Positions 1 to 5,063 of a stretch of 5,321 bases of DNA are shown one piece after another. The first letter of the stretch is position 1. The number at the start of each line of letters is the position of its first letter. The position numbers were made by a program, and so were the translations under genes. The stretch comes from Verrucomicrobiota bacterium (lineage in GTDB: Bacteria; Verrucomicrobiota; Verrucomicrobiia; Limisphaerales; UBA9464), in contig JAFLEG010000369.1 of assembly GCA_017302195.1 (NCBI GenBank), forward strand, positions 1 through 5,321, written 5' to 3'. The notes beneath the pieces are model-generated. The model was not told where the DNA came from, ran no database searches, and worked only from the letters and a program-made list of their open reading frames with translations.

Positions 1-231
1 GGGGCGGGTGGCAGTGAGGTGCGCGAGGGTCCGCCTCCCCTGGTTCCCATTCGCGCTCATTCGCGGTTCCTTCCAGTGCGCGGCACCATCCGGCCAAGCT
101 CCAATCCGGTTCATGGGGAGCCTCGCCCTGCCCATTGTGGATCATGCACTCGCGGACCACGGAACTCGGGGACCGGCAGCCGCTCCCGCCTCATCCAGAA
201 GCCCGGGAGGTGTCCCGGCCCAGGACGGTTC
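1..231. other. Region without a recognisable gene
   Basis: I see no coding region I can support here. Plus-strand readings through this stretch are arginine- and proline-rich and have no family character. A minus-strand reading is open from an ATG at 135 to the window edge (45 codons), but it passes straight through the repeated CATTCGCG block at 48-65 and has no recognisable domain. I treat the stretch as intergenic. With the gene remnant next to it, the gene-poor part of the window runs from 1 to 398. Confidence 0.5.
42..70. repeat. Short direct repeat block (GGTTCC/CATTCGCG)
   Basis: The octamer CATTCGCG occurs at 48-55 and again at 58-65, a 10-bp period, and the pair is bracketed by GGTTCC at 42-47 and 65-70. 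From memory, similar 'CATTCGnG..CATTCGnGGTTCC' text appears in intergenic DNA of Verrucomicrobia and other large genomes, so this may be a degenerate copy of a dispersed intergenic element. That link is recollection, not a search result. Confidence 0.4.
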
Positions 232-360
232 TCACGGGACCTGCCGGATCCTGGGCAGGCCCTGGAAGCGGCGGCGCTCGAAGCCGAACCATACCACCAC
301 CAGCACGATCACCCCGCCCACGATGCGCAGGACCAGGGCATTGGGGGGGCTGCACGCCAA
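232..360 (-). pseudogene. Possible C-terminal remnant of a membrane transporter, or a small membrane protein
   Basis: Read on the minus strand from about 360 to a TGA at 234-232, this stretch encodes a hydrophobic helix (VLRIVGGVIVLVVVWFGF) followed by a basic tail (ERRRFQGLPRIRQVP). A hydrophobic helix ending in a basic 'FERRRFQG.P' tail resembles the last transmembrane segment and cytoplasmic end of APC-type amino acid permeases; this is from memory and was not searched. No ATG precedes it. The only near start is a TTG at 360-358, giving 42 aa, and the frame further upstream runs into the J-domain gene in a different register. It is therefore most simply the surviving 3' end of a deleted permease gene, less likely a tiny single-helix protein, and possibly a chance reading in GC-rich DNA. 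Confidence 0.33.
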
Positions 361-384
361 TGACGAGAATCTGGGGTCGTGCAG
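350..384 (-). repeat. Inverted repeat just downstream of the J-domain gene
   Basis: CTGCACG at 350-356 pairs perfectly with CGTGCAG at 378-384, a 7-bp stem with a 21-nt loop. A GGG/CCC pairing could extend it across a 3-nt bulge on one side. It begins 15 bp after the J-domain gene's stop codon, where a transcript end would be expected. There is no U tract after it and the loop is long, so a terminator role is only a possibility. It overlaps the start of the putative permease remnant. Confidence 0.3.
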
Positions 385-398
385 AAGCCCGCCCCGAT

Positions 399-1595
399 TC
401 AGAAGAACACGTCCGGGAACGGGGGCGTGGTGCGGAATTCCTGGATCAGTTGCCGGACCAGCGGCAGGACGTCCGGACCGGAGAGCCGATCCACCAGCGC
501 CTTCAACTCCTGAAGGTCGGAGGCCAGCCGCTGGCGGACCCGGCGGGGATCCAGCATTTCGGGTCCCTCGAAGGGGCCGGAATAGCGCTGCAATGGGGCG
601 TAGCGTGGATGCATGGAGATCTCATTGAGCCGGACTTCAAGCTCGCGGACCTGCTCCTCCAGGATGCCGTTGTACACCCGAAGCTTCTCCGTGCTCAGGC
701 TGCTGGCATCGGTACCCTCGTGGCGGATCCATTCCAGCTCCAGTTCCAGAAGCGCATGCAGATCCCGATCCTTGTAGGCGATGGTCAGGCGCTTCATGGC
801 GGACTCCTTCTCCTCGCGTCGCGCCGGATCGGATTCCAGGTCGGGGTGCAGGAGCTTGGCCAGTTGCTTGTAGAGGCTGCCGAGATCGCGCTGGCGCAGT
901 TCCTCCTCCATCTGTTCCCGCTCCGCCGCGGTGAGGCGCGGCTTGGCGCCTGGACGCGCTTTGGAGGCACGGCGGGGTTCCGGTTCGGGATCCGGCGCCT
1001 CCTCGACCTGCCGGTGCACCTCTTCCATCGCCTCCTGAAATTCCTGCGGCGTCATCCCGGGCCGGAACTTGGAGAGATCCACCTTCAGTCCCATCGCCTC
1101 GAACTCCTCCTCCGCCAGCGACTGAAACTCTTCAAAAACGCCGGCGTCCCGTCGGCTGTTCCGGGCGCGAAACACGGCATCGAGCTCGTTCCACAGATCC
1201 CGAAGATCCTCATCGGTCCACACCGGTCCGGCGATGGACTGAATCGCTTCAAGCTGGTCGTGAAGCAGGGTCCGCAGGGTTTCGCGCTGCCGGCGTCCGG
1301 GAAGGCTCTTTTCCTTCAGGAACGGCCGCAGCGTCCGGACCAATCGCTTGCGCTGCTCCATGGTGGCCACCTCCAGCGGGTGCAGTTCGGCGGCATAGAC
1401 GCCCATCAACCGGTCCAGTCGCGCCGTCTCCCGGGCGATGTCCTTCCGGAGGTCCTCAATGCAGCGCACCCAGCGATTGAACGTTTTCTGGCCCCGGGAC
1501 AGCGGCTTCTTCCGGGCATTGCCGAGGATCAGGCTCCGGTCTGGAGAGCGAGCGACCGGCGGGGTGCCCACCGGCTCCCGATGAACGAATTCCAT
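399..1595 (-). CDS. J-domain-containing protein with C-terminal HPD motif
   Basis: This encodes a 398-aa cytoplasmic protein rich in charged helices, with no signal peptide or membrane segment. Residues about 34-120 are a helical, Arg/Glu-rich region beginning LSRGQKTFNR. Residues 200-225 are a proline- and basic-rich linker. Residues about 237-290 resemble the core of a J-domain: helix II (SLYKQLAKLL), the HPD tripeptide at 250-252, then a helix III-like stretch ending AYKDRDLHALLELELEWI. HPD is the motif by which J-proteins stimulate Hsp70 (DnaK) ATPase. There is no zinc-finger or DnaJ substrate-binding domain, so this is not DnaJ itself but one of the ~400-aa J-domain proteins often annotated as DnaJ-like. 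Residues 300-370 are probably coiled coil. I chose the ATG at 1595 because family-like sequence begins soon after it. An in-frame ATG at 1724 with a better Shine-Dalgarno would add 43 low-complexity residues. The substrate and partner are unknown. Confidence 0.75.
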   Translation of the reverse strand: MEFVHREPVGTPPVARSPDRSLILGNARKKPLSRGQKTFNRWVRCIEDLRKDIARETARLDRLMGVYAAELHPLEVATMEQRKRLVRTLRPFLKEKSLPGRRQRETLRTLLHDQLEAIQSIAGPVWTDEDLRDLWNELDAVFRARNSRRDAGVFEEFQSLAEEEFEAMGLKVDLSKFRPGMTPQEFQEAMEEVHRQVEEAPDPEPEPRRASKARPGAKPRLTAAEREQMEEELRQRDLGSLYKQLAKLLHPDLESDPARREEKESAMKRLTIAYKDRDLHALLELELEWIRHEGTDASSLSTEKLRVYNGILEEQVRELEVRLNEISMHPRYAPLQRYSGPFEGPEMLDPRRVRQRLASDLQELKALVDRLSGPDVLPLVRQLIQEFRTTPPFPDVFF

Positions 1596-1665
1596 CCGCG
1601 TAGGAAAGGGCGGGGCTGGAGGACGTCGAGCGGAAACTATGCACAACACGCTTGTCGCTCTTCCT

Positions 1666-1680
1666 GCCCCAAGCTGGGGC
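1666..1680. repeat. Perfect 6-bp hairpin in the divergent spacer
   Basis: GCCCCA (1666-1671) and TGGGGC (1675-1680) form a perfect inverted repeat around a 3-nt AGC loop. It lies between two divergent genes, so it is not in terminator position. It could fold in the leader RNA of either gene or mark a protein-binding site, or be chance in GC-rich DNA. No T run follows on either strand. Confidence 0.3.
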
Positions 1681-1728
1681 TCGGTCTGAGCCTCGTCTCC
1701 TACGGTCTTCCATTCATCCCTCATCCTT

Positions 1729-1735
1729 CCTCCTT
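1729..1735 (-). promoter_or_regulatory. Strong Shine-Dalgarno-like AAGGAGG before an alternative J-gene start
   Basis: On the minus strand AAGGAGG (1735-1729) stands four bases before an ATG at 1724-1722 that is in frame with the J-domain gene. It is the only textbook ribosome binding site I noticed near any start in the window. It lies in a purine-rich stretch containing repeated GGATGA, so it may be low-complexity sequence that mimics a binding site. If used, the J-protein would be 441 aa rather than 398. Confidence 0.3.
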
Positions 1736-1776
1736 CAACCTTTCCCCACGGCGGTGACCCGCGGCACGCTACGCCT

Positions 1777-2538
1777 GTGAACGGCCGCGATGCTTCGAGT
1801 CCCCGGATGGAATCGGAATCCGGATGGGCTGCCGGACTCGCCGGCGTGGGCGGGTTTGTGGACGCCGCCGGGTTCCTGATCCTCCTCGGGCTCTTCACCG
1901 CGCACATGTCGGGCAACAGCACCGGACTGGGCGTCGCCCTGGCCACCGGCGACTGGAGCGAGGCGCTCCGACGGGGCTTCGTCATTCCGGTCTTCGTGCT
2001 GGCCACGGCGGGCGGTGTGGTCTGGATCGAGGGATGCAGCGGATCGCGGGCCGGATCCGAGTTGCAGAATCGTGCGATGGCGGGGCTGCTCCTGGGGGAG
2101 GTCGCGCTGCTGGCGGTGGTGATGGGACTCACCCTCCGGACAGGATTCCCGGTGTCCCCGGCGGGGCATCCCGGGGTGTACTTCACCGTGGCGGCGTCGG
2201 CAGCCCTCGCCATGGGTTTTCAGAATGCGACGCTCCGGAAGGTTCAGAGCACCGGGGTCCACACGACCTTTGTCACCGGCATGCTGACCGAACTGGCGGT
2301 GTCGGCGGTGCGCTGGCGTCTGCACGCCCGCCGCGGCGACCGCGACCAGGCCCTCCGGGCCCGGGCTGCCGCAGGACTCGCCGGGCGGGTGTGGGCCTCC
2401 TATGTCCTGGGTGCCATTGCCGGCGCCTGGCTGGTCCACCGGCACGGGGCCTGGACCCTCGCCCTGCCGATGGCGTGCCTGGTGGGAATCGCCGGTGCGC
2501 TGTGGCGCACTCCCGCTACTTCAGCCCGTGGGCACTGA
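1777..2538 (+). CDS. YoaK/DUF1275 family membrane protein
   Basis: This is a 253-aa polytopic inner-membrane protein of the YoaK/DUF1275 family, whose biochemical role is not established. Family signatures are visible: GGFVDAAGFL at residues 25-34, TAHMSGNSTGLG at 41-52, GFQNATLRKV at 147-156 and TTFVTGMLTELA at 163-174. Hydrophobic segments lie at about 20-40, 66-85, 101-120, 134-150, 203-222 and 226-243, which fits the usual six-helix pattern and family length. The frame opens with GTG at 1777. An ATG at 1807 (residue 11) is an equally plausible start, and neither has a clear Shine-Dalgarno. The gene is divergent from the J-domain gene, with 181 bp between starts, and its last 23 bp overlap the convergent ThuA-like gene. 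It is probably monocistronic. Confidence 0.85.
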   Translation: MNGRDASSPRMESESGWAAGLAGVGGFVDAAGFLILLGLFTAHMSGNSTGLGVALATGDWSEALRRGFVIPVFVLATAGGVVWIEGCSGSRAGSELQNRAMAGLLLGEVALLAVVMGLTLRTGFPVSPAGHPGVYFTVAASAALAMGFQNATLRKVQSTGVHTTFVTGMLTELAVSAVRWRLHARRGDRDQALRARAAAGLAGRVWASYVLGAIAGAWLVHRHGAWTLALPMACLVGIAGALWRTPATSARGH

Positions 2539-3502
2539 CGGGCACGCCCTTGGTGAAGGTGTTGAATCCAAACATGCGGGGCTTGTACTCGCCCACCACT
2601 GTCACATCGGCCATGGCCGGCACCTTCAGGCCGGTGAGGTCGTAGGCCGCATTGACGAACAGGCGCCGCAGATCCGCGGACTCCAGGTCGGTGGCGGCGC
2701 CCATGGTGGAGCACAGGATGCGCGACACCTTGCCGTCGGGGCTTCGGTAATCCCGCAGCCACACCACCGGCATCAGGGCCTTCTTGAGATTGGGCGGGTC
2801 GGTGGGGTTCATGCCGGTGAGGGTCTGCCCCTGCAGCAGCACCTGGGCGTCAGACGGGAAGTCCGGATTCACCCCGTACACGTCGGAGGGACCCCAGACG
2901 TCCACCACGCCGTTGAGGATCGGGTGCTTCCGGTTCTTGCCCTCCACCAGGCCGCGCGCGGATTCCTTGCCGTGATCGCCGTGGTGGTAGGTCCAGCTTT
3001 CGCCGACCACCTTGCCGCCGAAGCCGCCGCCCGGTGCGGTCCAGGAGTAGATGGCGTACGGGCTCTGCTTGTTGCGCTCGTAGTTGAAGGCGTGGGTGGC
3101 GGTGCGCACCACCATCATGGGACGCCCCGAGTTCAGGTAGTCCACAAAGTGCTTCATATCGGCGTCGGGCAGCTCGCGGAACCGGAACTGGTTCACCACC
3201 AGGTCAGCGCCGTCGAGCAGGTGCATGCCGGGCACGTTGGTGGAGTTGTTGGGGTTGATCATCCCGTCGGCGTCCTGCGCAAAGAGCACGATGCATTTGA
3301 AGCCGTGACGCTGGCTCAGGATCTTGCCCAGTTGCGGCAGGCCCTCCTCGGAGCGGTACTCCTCGTCGCCGGAGAGCAGCACAATGGTCTTGCCGTTGGC
3401 CGTGCCGGACGGCGGCTCGTAGGTGACCCACGGGTCGGCGGCGGACACGGTGCAGAGCCCCAGCAGGAGCAGGGCGGTCAGTGACGGGAGGAGCGACTTC
3501 AT
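2516..3502 (-). CDS. Secreted ThuA-like domain protein
   Basis: This is a 328-aa protein with an N-terminal signal peptide (residues 1-20: MKS, a leucine-rich core, then TVS-A and probable cleavage before ADPW). The mature part resembles the ThuA-like group (trehalose-utilisation-type domain with a class I glutamine amidotransferase-like fold). Visible features are the first strand and loop TIVLLSGDEEYRSEEGLPQL (39-58), VLFAQDADG (72-80), LLDGADLVVNQFRFRELPD (95-113), GRPMMVVRTATHAF (126-139), the His-rich SWTYHHGDHGK (169-179), and HPILNGV (193-199) with DVWGPSDVYG (201-210). Such exported ThuA-like proteins are abundant in Planctomycetes and Verrucomicrobia. Their substrates are mostly unknown and a carbohydrate-related role is only assumed. 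I chose the ATG at 3502 because it begins the signal peptide; the frame extends 27 codons upstream without family character. No clear Shine-Dalgarno is seen. Its 3' end overlaps the DUF1275 gene by 23 bp, and its 5' end faces the sigma-factor operon across 97 bp. Confidence 0.8.
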   Translation of the reverse strand: MKSLLPSLTALLLLGLCTVSAADPWVTYEPPSGTANGKTIVLLSGDEEYRSEEGLPQLGKILSQRHGFKCIVLFAQDADGMINPNNSTNVPGMHLLDGADLVVNQFRFRELPDADMKHFVDYLNSGRPMMVVRTATHAFNYERNKQSPYAIYSWTAPGGGFGGKVVGESWTYHHGDHGKESARGLVEGKNRKHPILNGVVDVWGPSDVYGVNPDFPSDAQVLLQGQTLTGMNPTDPPNLKKALMPVVWLRDYRSPDGKVSRILCSTMGAATDLESADLRRLFVNAAYDLTGLKVPAMADVTVVGEYKPRMFGFNTFTKGVPVSAHGLK

Positions 3503-3599
3503 TGGGAACAGACTAACCTGCCCGATCCGGCGAGTTGAACGCCAAAGGCGAAGAAAATCCTGTCCACCCCGCCCGATCCGCACGACTCAACGGGAAACC
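3503..3599. promoter_or_regulatory. Divergent promoter region between the ThuA-like gene and the sigma operon
   Basis: This 97-bp spacer must carry the promoters of the ThuA-like gene (minus) and the ECF operon (plus), unless transcription starts further away. On the plus strand GGGAACA at 3504-3510 resembles an ECF -35 element (GGAAC core), and CGATCC at 3523-3528 could be a -10. The 12-13 bp gap is shorter than the usual ~16, so the match is weak. The spacer also holds a small hairpin, CGCC-AAA-GGCG (3540-3550), and a duplicated 10-mer listed separately. No convincing sigma-70 housekeeping promoter is visible on either strand. Confidence 0.35.
3520..3580 (+). repeat. Duplicated 10-mer GCCCGATCCG upstream of the sigma gene
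   Basis: GCCCGATCCG occurs at 3520-3529 and 3571-3580, 51 bp apart start to start, which is close to five helical turns. Each copy is followed 8 bases later by AACG (GAACG in the first, CAACG in the second). The second copy ends 19 bp before the sigma ATG. Paired identical sites in a divergent spacer suggest an operator for a dimeric regulator or a duplicated promoter element. GATCCG-like words are common elsewhere in this GC-rich window, so chance is not excluded. Confidence 0.35.
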
Positions 3600-4178
3600 A
3601 TGGATGCCCTCCCACTCTCCCGGATCACCGCCGCCCAGGCCGGCGATGCGCAGGCGGCGGGGGAACTGGTTGAGGAACATCACGCCCGGATCTTCGCCTT
3701 CCTGCGCCGGCTGTGCGGGCAGGATGCCGATGCCGAGGACCTCACCCAGCGGACCTTCGCCCGGGTGTGGACCTCAATCGGCTCGTATGCCGGCCACTCG
3801 TCGGTCAGCTCCTGGATCCACGGGATCGCCCGCCATGTGTATCTCGACTGGCGTCGCACCCGGCGTCCCGGCGAGTCGCCCCCCGACGCCTGGTGGGAGG
3901 CCTGCGCCTCCCCCGATCCGGGCCCGGCGGACCAGGCGGCGTCTGCAGATCTTTCCCGGGTGGTGTACGCGGCGGTAGATGCCCTGCCCGAAGAGCTTCG
4001 GACCGTGATCCACCTGCACCACTACCAGGGACTCACCCTTCAGGAGACCGCCGAGGCCCTGGAGGTCTCGGCCAGCACGGTGAAGAACCGCCTTCGCGGC
4101 GCCCTGGAGGAATTGCAGGCCGCCTTGGTCCACCGTCCCGACCGCCGCACTCGATTGCCAACCTCACGCCCGTCATGA
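3600..4178 (+). CDS. ECF-type RNA polymerase sigma-70 factor
   Basis: This is a 192-aa sigma factor with only regions 2 and 4, the layout of extracytoplasmic-function (group 4) sigmas. Region 2 spans about residues 20-87: the core-binding part includes GQDADAEDLTQRTFARVW (40-57) and the -10-recognition part includes SSWIHGIARHVYLDWRR (70-86). A 35-residue Pro/Ala/Asp-rich linker follows. Region 4 (about 122-175) carries LPEELRTVIHLHHYQGLTLQETAEAL and the helix-turn-helix recognition segment VSASTVKNRLRGALEEL that reads the -35. The ATG at 3600 fits the family start; the frame is open upstream but unrelated to the family. The Shine-Dalgarno is weak. The stop overlaps the next gene's ATG (ATGA), indicating translational coupling to a probable cognate membrane regulator. 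Autoregulation is likely, as is common for ECF operons, but is not shown by the sequence. Confidence 0.92.
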   Translation: MDALPLSRITAAQAGDAQAAGELVEEHHARIFAFLRRLCGQDADAEDLTQRTFARVWTSIGSYAGHSSVSSWIHGIARHVYLDWRRTRRPGESPPDAWWEACASPDPGPADQAASADLSRVVYAAVDALPEELRTVIHLHHYQGLTLQETAEALEVSASTVKNRLRGALEELQAALVHRPDRRTRLPTSRPS

Positions 4179-5056
4179 ACACCCCGGAACTCGAAGCGAT
4201 TCTCCGCAACGCCCCGCAGCCGGCCGCGCCCGCCGGCCTTCGTGACCGGCTCCTGCGCGAGGCGCCGAAGCTGTTGAGCCCCTGTCCTTCGGAGAATGGA
4301 CGGCCCCGGGAGAACCCCCTGCGTCGCTGGTGGCCCACGCTCCTGGTGGGCGGGGGTGTCCTGGCCTGCGCCTCCACGCTGCTCTGGCAGCAGGGTCTCC
4401 TGCGCGAGCTTAACGCCCGCCGCGCAACGGGCAGCGCCCTCCCTTCACCCGCGACCCTCCCAGTCCAGGAACCCAGCCCGGATCCTTCCGCGGACACCGC
4501 GGATCTACACACCCGCCAGCGGGCCGAAATCGGACAACTCCGGACGGAGTGGGAGGCGCTTCAGGACGCGGCCAACCGGACGCGCGCTCTGGAGGCGGAG
4601 AACCGGGAACTTCAGGCCCGCCTGGCGTCGGTGCTGGGGGTCGAGGCGGAGGATCTGCAGCGGCTCGACGAGATGCGTGCCAAGGCGGACTCCATCCGCT
4701 GCATCAACAACCTCAAGCAGATCGGTCTCGCGCTGAGGGTGTGGGCCACAGATAACGGTGGTGTCTTCCCGGGCGCCCTCATGACGGTCACCAACGAACT
4801 TTCGACCCCCAAGGTGCTCGTCTGCTCTCCGGACCCGGCGGATGCTTCGTGGACCGACTGGACCTCTTTTGATGCCGCGCGAATCTCCTACGAGTTTCTT
4901 CATCCAGGGGGCGACGAGTCAGAACCGACCCGCGTGATCGGGCGCTGCAGAAATCACGGGCACGTGTTGTTGTCGAGCGGTGCTGTTCAGATGATGCCCT
5001 GGACCCAGGACCCTCGGACCCTGGTGTCCCGCAACGGTGCCCTCTACTTCGAATAG
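4175..5056 (+). CDS. Membrane protein in anti-sigma position with a pseudopilin-like C-terminal domain
   Basis: This is a 293-aa single-pass protein. Residues 1-50 are a short cytoplasmic part (ELEAILRNAPQPAAPAGLRDRLL) with no HxxxCxxC zinc anti-sigma motif. Residues 52-72 are the transmembrane helix (WWPTLLVGGGVLACASTLLW), residues 85-108 a Pro/Ser linker and residues 109-172 a probable coiled coil. Residues 175-293 contain RCINNLKQIGLALRVWATDN (175-194) then GGVFPG, LSTPKVLVCSPDP (209-221), RISYEFLHPGG (236-246) and RCRNHGHVLLSSGAVQMM (257-274). The last resembles the H-X9-DG signature of pseudopilin/DUF1559-like proteins with Asp replaced by Ser. Such domains normally follow an N-terminal prepilin helix, which is absent here. 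The position after an ECF sigma with an ATGA overlap argues for a regulator of that sigma, with the C-terminal domain outside the cytoplasmic membrane. The anti-sigma role is inferred, because the N-terminus is short and divergent. Confidence 0.7.
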   Translation: MNTPELEAILRNAPQPAAPAGLRDRLLREAPKLLSPCPSENGRPRENPLRRWWPTLLVGGGVLACASTLLWQQGLLRELNARRATGSALPSPATLPVQEPSPDPSADTADLHTRQRAEIGQLRTEWEALQDAANRTRALEAENRELQARLASVLGVEAEDLQRLDEMRAKADSIRCINNLKQIGLALRVWATDNGGVFPGALMTVTNELSTPKVLVCSPDPADASWTDWTSFDAARISYEFLHPGGDESEPTRVIGRCRNHGHVLLSSGAVQMMPWTQDPRTLVSRNGALYFE

Positions 5057-5063
5057 ACCCGCC

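Noticed and set aside
1..135. Minus-strand open frame from ATG at 135 running off the window edge
   Set aside because: Its translation (MGRARLPMNRIGAWPDGAAH...) crosses the CATTCGCG repeat and has no recognisable domain; it is too short to support as a gene.
1666..1680. GCCCCA/TGGGGC hairpin as a rho-independent terminator
   Set aside because: It lies between two divergent starts and has no T tract on either strand, so it is listed only as an inverted repeat.
135..1757. 540-codon open frame on the plus strand opposite the J-domain gene
   Set aside because: It has no domain character, is rich in Arg/Leu/Gly/Pro, and mirrors the codons of a minus-strand gene with a recognisable HPD motif. Long antisense frames are expected in GC-rich coding DNA.
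2402..3484. 360-codon open frame on the plus strand opposite the ThuA-like gene
   Set aside because: Its His/Val/Gly-rich translation lacks any family feature, while the minus strand encodes a signal peptide and ThuA-like motifs. It is an antisense shadow.
3423..3599. 59-codon N-terminal extension of the sigma factor frame
   Set aside because: The extension overlaps the 5' end of the ThuA-like gene and the divergent spacer, and sigma region 2 needs only about 20 residues before it, so the ATG at 3600 is the better start.
3713..4174. Upstream extension of the anti-sigma-like frame through the sigma gene
   Set aside because: It is out of frame with the sigma gene and Arg/Pro-rich; the ATG at 4175 in the ATGA overlap is the natural start.
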